A DNA stretch of 64,000 nucleotides from Piper betle (taxonomy: Eukaryota; Streptophyta; Magnoliopsida; Piperales; Piperaceae): positions 1 through 64,000 of the forward strand of contig JAURVB010008563.1 in assembly GCA_033002965.1 (NCBI GenBank). The letters are read 5' to 3'. Position 1 is the first letter of the stretch; each line of letters opens with the position of its first letter. Made by a program: the position numbers and the translations under genes. The notes beneath the pieces were generated by a model. That model searched no databases. It had not been told where the DNA came from and saw only the letters and a list, made by a program, of their open reading frames with translations. Positions 22,540 to 35,700 of this stretch are shown here, piece by piece.

Positions 22540-25500
22540 TAATTATACACTTTTTTAATGTGACAGACAAAAAACGTTGTTTGACATGATTCTACACATT
22601 TCCTTGTTATCTATTTATTCCATCCAAGAGGATGCTAATTTCCATAACAACAATAGATCAATGATAAAAAGATTTAACCATTGTAAGTTGTGGAACGGCG
22701 TGCATGCTGAAAAATATTCTAGCCAATTAGTATACATGCTTGCCGTGTTTTATAAACCTAGAGCAACCGTGTGCTAATGTACTAAATCATGAGATACTTT
22801 TTTAGTAGTATTAGTTTTTAATTTATTTTTTATAAAGTGACGTACTTAATGAAAATGACTCTCAAGCCTGGTCAGAGTCGACTCCACATCATGAGCTAAT
22901 CATCCGATTATGAGTTTTTAAGGCAAAAGTGGTACACAATAGAAACTCATGAAAGGGTCGAAATCATCTGTGTTTTAGCAAAGGAACCATCATAAGTGGT
23001 CCATGCCTTAATCAATTTTGCATCCTTTTGTGACAGAATTACAGTTAGATATCTTTCAGGAAAAAAAATTAATTAAGGTCAACAAGACGACGATGACAGA
23101 ATTTAGGATATTAAGATGTTAGACAAATTTCGAAAATAATTTTGGATAAAAAAAAGACAGAGAAAAATACAAAAGGATTAATAAGATTCGATAATTAACC
23201 TACCCTTCAACTTAAATCAGGTTTTTCACTCCACTATCAAAATATAAAACAACCCTCTACAACTTGTTCAAATGTGTGTATTATATGTGCCAAGTTAGAA
23301 AAGTAATATCAACTATCAAGCCTGATATGAAAAAATGTGTGAATCATTTTGCCAACGTAAAATGTGATGGAGATAGGGCTCATGCTTTATTAATGAGCAG
23401 CATGGGGTGACAGTTGTAACCACTTGTGAATGCTTACTCTATGTGCTCATTCCCTTGTATGTATTATTCTTTTCCCTTTCTTTTCCCTAGTATGTGATTT
23501 CAAGTAATATATAATTTGCATATTGTGGATTTAGACCAAAAAAAATTCTACATTGTGTTCAACATAAATTCATACACGCATATCTTAAAAAAATAAGATG
23601 TAATATATATACATAGAAATATATAGTGTTCTGTTATTCATGGTGTATTATACTCATGCTCATGAGGCCTTGTCTGCTGCTTCTTGACATGGGAAACGAT
23701 CGAGTGGCTAAGTAGAGACTTTAAACTAGTGAATGAAAATTATTAAAAACAATTTCCGAAGCTAATTATGTATCATGGCTCCCTTTTGTGAAAGAATAAT
23801 ATTTTGAAGAGACTTGTGAAAATGAATATATACGAATCGGACTACACAACATTGAATGATTTTAGATAAAACAATATGAACATGGCATTGTCCATATGTG
23901 ATCATGAAGAGTCAATTTTCCTCACAGGTTTCTTATCATATTACACTCTCATGTCTGGTGAGAAGTGACCTCAACTGCCTAGTAATTAACACCCATTTTT
24001 TGTCCCTGCATGGCAAGAAATGGGTCCATTTTCAAATAAAAGATTTAGTGACGATTTCATGGTGAAATTCTGAAAGGCAGTAATTTTTTCTTACCACTAA
24101 TATGTATATTTTATTTTGAAAGAAACTAATAATTATTTGCACAAATATGTATGATATTAAAATCATACCTGGCCCATTTAGTAAACAGCCACCATCGATT
24201 TTTCGCCCAATTACCTACACCGTAGCTATATACGAAGATAATCGCAGGTTTGTGGGTAATTTTCTCACTTTACGAAGTGTTTATAAAATACAAACATAAC
24301 CACATGCAAAATCTAAAATTACGTGGGTGTAAGTAACTTGGCATAACAAAAAATACTCAACCATCAGGGATCACAGAAGCTTTGTTTGTAAATTAGAAGG
24401 GGATGCTACAGCATAGAATATCCTTTTATTGTTGCTAGGCAAGATGCCACACTATACGTTATAGAATAATGAATATTATAACTTAAAGATTAACTCCAAT
24501 TTTATTAAGTGAGGAGATAAGTTATAATAATTTAATTTTTTTCTTTTGTATTTCGATTAGTTAAATCTCATATTTTTCATTTAAGAGTGATTTTTAGTCC
24601 CCCTTTTACTAATAAGAATATATGAGCATCATTTTAAGTATTGGGTATATACCGGTTATTTTACTAAATTTATAACCAATATGGGGTATATTTAATTCAA
24701 TTAGGTCAAATTAGGTTAGAAGAAATTTTAAATTTATAAATAAAATATTTCATTAAAATATATTTTGTCATCAATATTGTAATAAACACATGCAAAATAC
24801 CATGATTTTCAACAAAAAACAAATTTAGGGAAATTTCAAATTAAAAATCAAATACAAATTAAAATGGTACAAAGACGTATAAAAATGTACCAAATTTCAA
24901 ATCAGGTAAAACCGGGTGGTAGAGTACAAAATTCCAAACTGTAGTTATTAGAGATCTGTCTAAGTAAGAAGTTGATTGATATTCCGAGTTTTAACGAGCC
25001 GAAGAACGAATACTATACGTTGCAAACATTATAAAAATGGGAGGTTTATTTTCAAAATCAATTGCATTTAATGGATCCTCTTTGGAATTGCTTGAATACG
25101 AAGTCAGACACCTTAATCATGCCCAAGAGATCAAGTGTGGTACCTTCCAAAACATACACAGTTTCCATAATTTCTTGACTAAAAGCAAGTCGTCTGTTTT
25201 ATCATAACCATGTTTCATCAATGGTTTGGTATTGTTAGGATATGATTTCACACATACACAAGTACAAGCAACATCTCACTCCAAGCTAAGCACGCCCAGA
25301 TAAAATAGGAGGGGAGATTAGTTCATTATCTCATAATGATCCGTTGGCCATAAGAACAATATGATCGACTATGTAAATATGACGCCTTTGACTATTTGGG
25401 ACAAAGGAAGTGGGGCATTAAGGACAGGCTTCTTCCTTATTATTATTGACTATTGAACGTATTACTATCACTTGTGAAGGGACATGAATTATGATGCATT

Positions 25501-26560
25501 CCTGTTTATTGATGAGACTAATCAATCCTTTGTACAAGATGCTTCATAGTGCTTGCATTATTATCTGCTTTGAATTTTCTTCTTCTGCGCATACCTCCGA
25601 AAATTGCAAAGGAATACATTGATATTTTATATAATAGGTTGTATATGTGTACATATGGTACTTCCTCGTTTCTCGAGGGTCGGAATATTTCGTTGTGAGT
25701 TGGTAATAATTTTTGTAAGTTAGCACTTTGCTCATATATATTATAATTACAATAGTTTCAGTCCCCAGAGGTTATCATGCTGGCTAAGGATATTTTGCCG
25801 GTTGTGAGAGGTTTTCAATATGAATCTTGCCTTCTCAAACCCCTATTGCGTTCTTCGTTTTAAGAGATTTAAAAATTTCACTTCTAATACATTTTTCCGA
25901 CTCTTTAATCAAGACAAACTTAAAATTATTTTGACCTCTTCTAAATCCTCGTAGAGAAGAAGAAAATATATTTATCCTTACTCATATTTAATTTTTTCAA
26001 GTGGCCTTAATTGAGGTTGATTAAAATATAAATTTTGAAATTTGTTTTTTTAATCATTAATTATTATTCTATTACGGGGTTAAGGTGAATGAGAACACAT
26101 GCAATGGGCTTTGGGTGGGGCGCGTCTAGGAGGATGGTGGGAGGTGTAAACAAGGTTCTACTTAAACTTTGAAATAATTGATCGAAAACAATTAATTTTA
26201 GAAAATCATGGTAATTTGCTTTATTAGTCATAGGGGTATTAATTTTCTAAAGTCAGGGTATGTTGGTTAAATGTGATAATTTAAGACATGATACATATTC
26301 CATTGTTGGTGTGGTTCACTTATGAACTAGTTTGGGGTAGGACAAAAGCACTTTATTCAATCCATTTAGGGGAAAGTAGTATAAATGACACGAAAATTTT
26401 AAAATAGTTAATTTTACTAAAATTAGTGTTATATATTGAATTTTTTTTAATAAAAAGTATTAATAAGTTAATTGTTTTATATACTAATTAAGCTATGATT
26501 ACATTAAAAAAACACTAAATAATCATAGATAAGAAAAAAATAAGGGATTTTTTATTTACT
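22540..26560. other. Intergenic AT-rich stretch
   Basis: No gene recognised. It contains the dispersed repeat at 24415-24620 (entered separately). Everything else is short-ORF, AT-rich sequence. Confidence 0.45.
24415..24620 (+). repeat. Dispersed repeat, related to 51370-51620
   Basis: Shares TGCTAGGCAAGATG, a following palindrome-like CGTTATAGAATAATGA/CGTGTTATTCACG part and GAGATAAGTTATAATAATTT with 51370-51620. The length and lack of coding suggest an old MITE, but termini are not resolved. Confidence 0.45.
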
Positions 26561-26571
26561 TATTGGACAAT

Positions 26572-27115
26572 TGGGCCGCAAGCGATGTAGTTACAATGTG
26601 GTTGAGGACATTTACCATCATTATTTATCACTTTATTGACCATTCATTATTATTGCACTGATTCATGCTGCTACTAAATTTTGACCATTTTGACTTTGAG
26701 TAAACAGTTAATAATTACTAAATCTTGATTTGAGCCCATAATTCTTTAGCAACATAAAACTCATGTCAAGATTGCACAACTTTACCATATATTTATGTTA
26801 AAATAACTTGTAAAAAGATATAATAAAATAAAATTTTAATTAAGCATATTAATAATAATATTTTTTTATTTATATAGATCAATAATACTAAATTTTTACC
26901 ATAAAAAAATAACTACATTTAATAATTAAAATGATAAATTTGTAAACCAGTAATGATAGAGACTCCGGTCATTACCACTTTAAAATGAAAATGATGCGGT
27001 TAAATTTATTATTTTTTTACCATTTTTAAATGACAAAAAAATATTTAGTTATTTTATTTCACTTTAATTCAAAATGGATTGTGCAATGGTAAACAGGCAA
27101 ACCACTTGCAATCTT
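26572..27115 (+). repeat. MITE-like dispersed repeat, copy 2
   Basis: Diverged copy of 21965-22525 in the same orientation, 4.6 kb away: CAAGCGATGTAGTTACAATG at the start, ATTTATCACTTTATTGACCA and CTTGATTTGAGCCC in the middle, TTTAATTCAAAATGGATTGT and CCACTTGCAATC at the end. Confidence 0.6.
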
Positions 27116-27129
27116 AAATAGAGAGTACA

Positions 27130-29640
27130 TAGGTGGGTCACGATAAGGTAAGGTTGATTAATTTGAACACCAAACATATTGTATAATATATTATACATAT
27201 ATACTAGTTTTAGTTAGTTTACCGTTTAAAATTTGTATGTCGTTATATTTCTTTCGTACTAATAACCAAAAAACAGCCTCTGCGGGATTAAAGGGACATG
27301 TAGATCGCAAGTGGACCTCGGGCGGATGTCCGATGGTGAAATGTGAACAATTTGACACAAACCTAATGGAGTGAAATATTGGTCAAATGTATTGTATCCA
27401 AGCCAAGCATTTTTTTTTAATTTTTGATCCTATGATCAAACTGACGGTTAGCCAAGAAAAGACTTGCCAACATTCTAGCAAAGACGCTTGCTCTCGTCTT
27501 CAGGTTACTGTGGTTTAGCTAAATTCCGTTGAGATGGATGTTAGCAAAACATGAAACGCTTGATGGTTGGTTGCCATGTCTTGGTATGCAAGGTCTATGC
27601 TAAAAACGGGGGTGCATTACTATGCTACACTTCTACCTGGCAAGGTGGGGTTTATAAGGGACGTTATAGTGTGCTTGGTAAGAGAGAATAGCACGTAGGT
27701 TGCGTATTGTGAATCTAGTGAACACTAAATGTGCGGTGGGGCAAACTAAATGCGTGAATCAACGTGTTTTGTATTCGCTGTGTTAGTTCCATTGAACATC
27801 AGGTTAATGGACTTGGATTTGCTGTATTCATAATCCACTATAGCAGTCCTCTTATTGGTCTAAATGGCCACAATTAGTGAAATTTAGAGTTAATTTTCAT
27901 TCATTATGGACGTTTAGTCCAGGGCGGCTAGAGCAAGTTCTGTAGGCCAGGTTAATATATATGGCGAAGTGTGTTCTTGTCGAGGAGCGACCTTTAATGC
28001 CAATATTGATGGAGTGACTAGCCAAGTTACAGAGGTAACGAGACACCATCCGTCAATATCAGACTTAAGAAGTCTACCCACGTGGCAGCCCGGCAGCAAC
28101 AAACTTTTACAAGCATAAAATTAAATCGTTTATGCAAATTGTCCATGTTAACCAAATGGGTGAAAGCGGGACATTATTCATTTTACCTGCTCTTATTTAA
28201 TTTTAACCCTTAAAGTCTTGCCCTGATGAGAAGTAGGATATTCAATGAATTAAAATATAACAAAAATAAAAGAAAATGATTCAAATTATTATATTCTGTC
28301 TTTTTATATAATTAGAGTCTATTTTCAAAAATTAAATGTAAGATCTCTTACAATTAACTTTATATTCAATAATTACTTAGTTAAGATTTAATCTATTAAT
28401 GAAGATACACTTATAATTTTTAATTTGATTAATTACTTTGAATGAGATGACTAAGTCCACAAATTTATATTAATTGGGCCAAGTCGGTTTAATTAAAATT
28501 TGTATCATTATTCTATGAAAATTTATCTATAAAATTAAAATTTATTGCTCAAATAAGTTGCGCATGCATCTTGCATAGTTTAGTTAATCAAGTGGAAAGT
28601 AAATACTAAATACTAATGGGAAGTTAATTGTTTTTTCTTGGGATATATTACAAATTTACGCATTTTATCTCGAGCAAGATATATTTACGCTTCTTTTTTC
28701 CAAAGTGATACATATTTACACAATGCAAACTTCTTTGTACCATTTTTTAACATCTTGTGAGGACCAGAAGCACGTGTCGATCACAATTGCGATGTATATA
28801 AGATTCCAAATTGGCAGTTGTCTTCATAACATAAAAATGACAGGGCAGCCTCCCAATGTAATCTTACTGTCTCCCCATCTTACATTTGAGTTGGGGTAAT
28901 TTTTTTCTAAAGCATGATTAACATTACCAAATTGCTAGAACGAGCCAATAATTACTTGTTCATGAATCATGATATCAAAATTGGTCTTGAAAATATCGGC
29001 GAAAGTGATTATTGCATCACAAACTAATTCATTCCATTTTTTTTGGTGAAGCTAATTCTAAATATGTGGGCCGCTGCGTTGGATGCGAGCCCGATTGATA
29101 GAAGTGAAGCTGTTGGTTCGCATGGAAGGCAGCATTGGAGTTCGAAATGCTTAAGAAACAAGAGCTCAAGCGAGGGTGGCTGCCGTACCGGCTAACCTCG
29201 CCGGCGATAGCTCGGAAGCGTTTGGTGAGACCAACTCTACTATAACTTTATTTCCTACGTACTCGGCCAATCTATGGATGTGGAATTGAAAGCTTCACAC
29301 CCTCCACTGTAGAGCTATAGCCACAAAAGTAGGAAATGATTTGAGGGTAATACTGGTATTATAAAATAATATGTCAATCACTCTTTCTCACCTTCACGGT
29401 TTTGCCGTCGGATCTTATCGAAAGTATGATAATAAGCAGGCGCATATAAGCTGCCAGCGCTATCCTCTTAAATTTTTTAGGGTTTGAGGTTCCTCCCCTC
29501 TTGTTTATTAATTTTTTCTATTTAGATTTTCATTAAATTAAAGGTTACATAAATCCGGGTAAAAAAATATTATGCCCTCAAATCAATTTGGGTCATCTAA
29601 TTATAAGGTCGACTTAGATTGATTGAATCTTTAAATTAAA
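27130..29640. other. Intergenic stretch, no gene recognised
   Basis: 27270-28100 and 29060-29260 are less AT-rich than their surroundings. The second gives a 40-codon frame from ATGTGGGCCGCTGCG, but no family is recognisable and there are no supporting splice sites. They could be remnants of genes or retroelements. Confidence 0.4.
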
Positions 29641-29649
29641 AAAAGCTCA

Positions 29650-30510
29650 CCCATGCACAACAGATTGCCGGACTACCATATTTGGCTAAGGGATAGTTAG
29701 GCTCGACAATGGTGGCTAGAGCATGGCAACATCAGGCTGCACGGCCTGATCTGGGCTGCATGACCATGTTTGGCCAGTAGCACCAAATTTGGTCTAGTGG
29801 CCAATGCAACCACAATAAGAATAATAATAATAATTTTTTAAGTTTGGTATAATTTGGATTGCCCTTATAATCGGGGCGGTCTATGTTGATTTAAAGGTAG
29901 GAAAATTTTCACGCCGTGGGAGCAAGTTATTGAATCTCTTGTTATTAGATTTCTTTTAATATTTGAATTTGTTGTAACAATAGATCAGCAGCAATATAGG
30001 GATAAACACACACACACGCGTGTGCCCCGGAGACTACTGTTTGTAATTCGTCGTCCAACCTCATTAATACCTATATTCTTTCATATTATATATATATATA
30101 TATAGGAGGAAAGGAAACCTTTCCTGCACCATTTTAATATGGATTGCCCGATAACAGTGATGGTCAGGATTTGATGATGATGATGATAATAATAATAATA
30201 ATAATAATAAGATTCATTCTCATCCTTATCTGTTGTTGACAACAATCAAGTCCAGCCAGCCTTGGACAAATTTGGTCCCCCCTTTTTTATGTCATGGCCA
30301 ATGACGGTCTACTGATGGCCAAAACTTGCCACATGTAGCCGGATTTGGCTGCTGCCCACTACTAGATTTGACCACGCAACCGTAATGCAACCAGGGGAAA
30401 TGGCGAGAGATTTAGGGTGTTTTTTTAGAGATGAATATATTTGGACTATCCTTATAATCAAACAACCCACATTAGATTGTGATGCAGGAAAATTTTATAC
30501 ACTTTGCTCA

Positions 30511-30512
<2 letters not shown>
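29650..30512. repeat. Two diverged copies of a ~300-bp segment
   Basis: 29690-29960 and 30280-30510 share blocks in the same order: GCCA-rich text around TGGCCAGTAGC/TGGCCAAAACT, GCAACCACAATAAG/GCAACCGTAATGC, TTTGGATTGCCCTTATAATC against TTTGGACTATCCTTATAATC, and AGGAAAATTTTCAC against AGGAAAATTTTATAC. The second copy runs into the (TA)n tract that precedes the long palindrome. GAT/AAT triplets lie at 30173-30210. Confidence 0.5.

Positions 30513-30514
<2 letters not shown>

Positions 30515-30562
<48 letters not shown>
30515..30562. repeat. (TA)n microsatellite
   Basis: Twenty-four TA units directly left of the palindromic element. A shorter (TA)n run, 31359-31376, lies on its right side. 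Confidence 0.95.
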
Positions 30563-30565
<3 letters not shown>

Positions 30566-31358
30566 CAGCGCTACAGTGCGCTGCCCTATTTTGGCAGCGC
30601 CAATGCGCTGCCTCGTGTGGGCCGTCGGATCTTGATCCGACGGCCCACAATCAAACCACCCACCCACCCTCCACCCACTGTTGGACCGACCGACCCGCCG
30701 CGACTGCCGCCCTCCCGCCCGCGATCGACCCACCGCGAGCCTCGCCCCTGCCGCGCGGCCTGCCGCTCCACCCCCTCCCTCACCCGGCCACAGCCCGCCG
30801 CCGCAGTCCCCGCCCTCGCCGGCACCCTGGAGCTGCCGCCAACCCCCCTTCCGCCACCGCCGCCGCCAGATCTGCGCCCTGCGCGCCCGCCGCCCCGGCT
30901 GGCGCCCGCCACCCCTTCCGCCACCTCCCGGGCGGTGGCGGAAGGGGGTGGCGGGGGCGCCAGCCGGGGGCGGGCGGGGGCGCAGGGGCGCAGATCTGGC
31001 GGCGGCGGTGGCGGAGAAGGGGGGTTGGCGGCAGCTCCAGGGTGCCGGCGAGGGCGGGGACTGCGGCGGCGGGCTGTGGCCGGGTGGGGGAGGGGGGTGG
31101 AGGGCAGGGCCGCCGGCAGGGGGCGAGGCCGTGGCGGCAGGCGGCGAGGCCGCGGTGGGGCGATCGCGGGCGGGAGGCGGGGCGGTCGCGGGCGGGAGGG
31201 CGGGTCGGGCGGGTCGGACGGGTCTGGCGGGTCGGTCCAACAGTGGGTGGGGGGTGGGTGGGTGGTTTGATTGTGGGCCGTCGGATCAAGATCCGACGGC
31301 CCACACTAATAAGCTGCCAATGGACTGCATTTTGATGCAGCCCATGGTAGTATTTTCC
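30563..31358. mobile_element. Foldback element: ~800-bp GC-rich palindrome in a (TA)n tract
   Basis: The two halves are reverse complements almost from end to end, meeting near 30942 at CACCTCCCGGGCGGTGG. Paired landmarks are GTGGGCCGTCGGATC/GATCCGACGGCCCAC (30617-30648 and 31276-31307), ACCCACTGTTGGACCGAC, GCCACAGCCCGCCGCCGCAG, CACCCTGGAGCTGCCGCC and GCGCAGATCTGGCGGCGG. The outer ~55 bp of the arms are more diverged. All long frames here (30385-31448, both strands) are Pro/Arg/Gly-rich and exist in up to six phases because of composition, so I do not call them genes. It shares its ends and target type with 37153-37709. Confidence 0.85.
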
Positions 31359-31376
31359 TATATATATATATATATA

Positions 31377-31950
31377 GGAGTGATAATGAACATAATTTGT
31401 CGTTTGTTTGTCCGTATCCGCTTGTTAATATGCAAATGGACAATTTAAAGAGTCATACGACATGAAAATGGGTATGAACATATGAAAATTGGATATGGAG
31501 GTGGACATATGCATGTCGTGTCCACTATTATCTATGTCTCTTAACAATCAATAAAGAAGATAAATTTATGGAAAATTTGTTAAGGATTTCTTTATATTCA
31601 TTATTAATCACATATATTACTTCCACATTTTCAATGATTTGCCTAGATTTATAATTGATATGCATGAAAATCTCATTTATAAAGTCAATATGAATGTTTC
31701 AAAATCTCTTTAATAGTCTTTGATTCTATATTTATAAAAACATTTCTTTACTTTTTTTTATGTTGGTCATCCGATAAGCCATTTGTCCATATTAGATAGA
31801 CATGGACATTGGTAAAAATTATCCAAGTGGACATGGACAGGCATGAACATTTTTTAAATTGATAGACATGGAGATGGACACTCTTAAGCCATATCCATAT
31901 CAGTCTATTACAAGTCTTATATATATGTGTGTGTGTATGTATGTATAATT
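31377..31950. repeat. Possible hAT-like element rich in GGACATGGACA motifs
   Basis: It begins AGGAGTGATAATGAACATA and carries clusters of GACATGGACATTGG, GGACATGGACAGG and their relatives at 31430-31550 and 31790-31900, a style seen in non-autonomous plant hAT elements. The right end and target duplication are not resolved. Confidence 0.35.
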
Positions 31951-32741
31951 TAATCTTACACAGTAAAAACAATATATTTTAAGCTATAACCTTTTTTATA
32001 TATATTTTAAGCTATAATCAGAACCCACGTACAAGATAAAATATATCATATAAGCTTGTGAAAATTTTCTTCATGACATTTTAGGTTAAGTCGTCAATTT
32101 ACTATAAAACATGTTTGGCCGAAAGTAACCATATAATCAAGAAGAACTTTTGCATGTTTTTTCTCTTTGAGGCATGAACTTTTCTACATTGTTGCTTGCA
32201 TTTAGCCATCTTTTCAAATATGAGTTTGGCTCATAATAAAAGGTATAATTCTCAATCTATTTAATTTCAAATTTGATTATTACTTTGATATTCACTAGTA
32301 CGTATAGAAATTAGATACTAAAACTGGATAACATGTTTATCAATTATTAAAGGTTTTAAAATATAATTCAACCACTTAACCTAAAAGATTAATCTATAGG
32401 AAATAGTACGAAATAACATTACTTCAACGAAGTATAACTCTCTCTACCGATGTTTCAATACTCAATTTACAAATGCTGAGATGAACTCACTAATTGAAAC
32501 TAGGTATCACTCATCCTGCGTTAATCATAATTTTAATCTAAATGATGCTTTAAAGAATTTAATCTCATTGAACAATGAATCACTGAGCACTAAACAATTA
32601 TAAATATTTTTATACGTTTTTGTCTGACTTTATTTTGTGCATGTTTCTCAATATTTCTCATCGGTACTGTACCGTGCTTGGGATGTGCAGTACCATATGC
32701 ATTAGCGCGGATCTAATTCTATATTTGACAGTGGTCTAAAT
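31951..32741. other. Intergenic AT-rich stretch
   Basis: No gene, RNA or clear repeat recognised. Confidence 0.45.
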
Positions 32742-35700
32742 TAGGGGTGAATATATTTCGGTTCAACCCAAAGTTATCGACCAAACTGAACCAAAATTGT
32801 CGGTTTTGTAACCCCAGATCCGGTTCACGTTCGTGAACTGAACCGGTATGTTACAGGCCCCGGTTAGGTCGGCTAACTCGAACCTAACTCATACGGATCC
32901 AATCTCGGTGTCTTAAGATAAAGATACAACTCTTAAAGCATGGATGAATGTACAAACCCTAACATGGTACTACATGAAAGACATGAATTCAAACACACAC
33001 CAATACAATTACGATCAAACTCAATAAAAATTTTAAAATAAAACGGACAGAATCTCTCCTAAAAGTGTAATTAGGGTTCACCCTGTCAAAATAATATACA
33101 CTAATATATATGCATATATCAACAATTTTAATCACACATAATCTAATATACCGTATATTCATTATAAAACATGGGTCACACTTCTACTGCGCACTCTGAT
33201 CACATCATACCTCTTGTCATCATGTCTTAGCTTTTCATCATGTTATAACATCATATTTTAGCAATTAATCACGTCACATCATCATGTTTCAAGCATTTAT
33301 TCACACCATATAATAATATCATAACACAATATAAACACTCAATTGACTGACATGTGTGCAAGCGACAACAATGTCCTCCGTCCAAACTGGCTCCTCCAAC
33401 TCGTAATTGTTACCTAAATATAGTATAAAAATACGTCAGTAACAAGTGTTACTGGTTTGAAAAATAAAATAACTATAACAAGCTGGCTATGAGAGCAAAC
33501 TCTCATATGAAAGAAAACACCATATACTCCACGTGAACATTCTGAAGGGCATTACTGAGGAGCCACTGGGCTGCAGACCCGGTAGCATCCCGAACTTACT
33601 AATCTGTTGCTGGTACTGTGCCGCTCTCGACACTTCTTTTTCAGTACTTCTCGTGAAACTTTATCCTAAGCCCTCTCCTTACCTCCATATTTCTCCTGGC
33701 CTTGAGCACAAAGGTCGAGTACTTTCAGGCAATCGCCTTTAGTACCCTTTAAACCACAAGTCCAGACATGCGCTGTACTAAACAGTACCCGTTAACCTCC
33801 ACGTTCTCCGGGTGTGAGGAACTCAAATGCGGAGTTGTCAGGATCCCTCGGGAATGGAACAGTCCGTTGGCACTAATCCAGAGCCCGCTTTGACTGTCAT
33901 GGCATCCGCTCATGGTCCGTGCAGTCGGTTTCTCCATCTCTCGTCTCACTGAAAACACGAAAACTACATGTATATATAAGTCTGGGTAGGGATTTATATA
34001 ATAGGCCCGAATGCAACTTGTGGTGGATCTTGTTTTCGAAATCATCCTCGAGGGATCTCATCCTCGAGGGGTTATTAATCCAGAAATCTGTTTGGCTAGA
34101 TGACCCGAGTTAAGTGAGATCCAATAAAACGCCACTTAACCCGTCCTGCAAATGATAAGATAAACATACAATAGAAAGGCGTAAAATAGAATCGAGTCCT
34201 AAATGGATCTGGTAGAAGCTCCAAGTGTGTCATCGCGCCTAGACGGCTAGCTCCTACTCCGTACCTACACATCAAAACTAAATACTAACACCCGCTAACT
34301 AAATGATGCATCAAACTCAACACAATCAAACACAAAATCATCAACCGTCAAATAACCATAAATATGAAAATAACTCTAACTAATCCTATTTATGCCAATT
34401 TTATTGTATTTTGCCTAAGTTACATCGTGCACGATTATCATGCTCAAATTTACTTCATTAGATCACTTAACCTCCATGCACTATCAATCACATCATGGAA
34501 CTTATCACTTCATCACTTATCCTCCATGCACTATCAATCACATCATAAATCAACCCTAGCATGTTGTGCTAACAATTATCAAGTTTAAATTATAAATTTA
34601 GAGGTAATTATACCTCACGTCATCGTCAATTGGCGACGACTAAGGTTTTATCGCGCGTCTTAGAGCTCGAATTCGGCGTTCATCAGCGTCCGAAGTTCGA
34701 TCAGGATCGACTGGATGAGCTTCTCAGAAGTCCAACGAACTCCGGTGAATCCAGTTTTTCGGCAAGTTCTAGTAGTTTTCCGGCAGCTTTAGTAGTTTTC
34801 CGGCAGCTTTAGTAGTTTTCCGGCACCTCTTCGGCGGTTTTCCGGCAACAACTGCCGACGGCGTCTAGTGGCCGGAAAGTGGTCATGTTGGGTACCATTG
34901 GAACCGGCTCGGTGAGCCCGACGCATCAACAACATCGACATGGCCAATGAAGGTGACAGCTCACCGGAAAATGCCTAAAATAGAGTGGTGGCAATGGGGG
35001 ACTCTATCCGGCCGGCCTGGGCGGCGACGGCCTCCGCTTTGGTCAGGAAGGGTCACTGGGCGGTTGAGGGTGCTGAGGCGACCAACTGATCGTGGCGACG
35101 ATGGTTTCTAGTGGCAAAATCAGCGCGCGACCGAAATGTAGCCGCGACGCTGGCGAAGCAATTCCGGCATCACGACGGTCTGGCAGCGGACGGGGCGACA
35201 CGGCAACGCCGTGGCGGGGCTAGGCAGCGTCGATCGGCGGTCAGGCGGTGGGGTTTGGGAAGAAGATGTCGAGAGGGGAGAAATAACTGGGGTGGTAATT
35301 TCGTAAATAAGACTTGACTCGTCTCCGGCTCGAGTCAAGTATAATAACTAAGACGTATTAAATCCTAAAAAATTCTTAAAAATCGGGAAAAATCCCGTAA
35401 AATCAAACAAACACCACAACATTATAATGATATGCTCTATGACTTACAACCCATCCAAACTGCCCGTAATGCGTCCTAACGAGGTAAACAACCTAAAACT
35501 AATTCTATGATCCACTATATATAAAAATAAAAAAATGACTGGCATACTCACATATATCTGATAACTCATTCTGTTCTGCTGTGGTCATGACGTTATCGTC
35601 ATATACTTGGGTACGCATGACCCTCATAGCTCATACACGAGACCAGCGTCGGCTCAGTACACATGTTTGAAACTGACTCGACTCGAAAATAACGGTCGAA

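Noticed and set aside
30385..31448. Very long overlapping reading frames (up to 316 codons) on both strands
   Set aside because: They are open in up to six phases because of GC-rich, palindromic sequence; translations are Pro/Arg/Gly-rich, start in a TA microsatellite (poly Tyr-Ile) and match no family.
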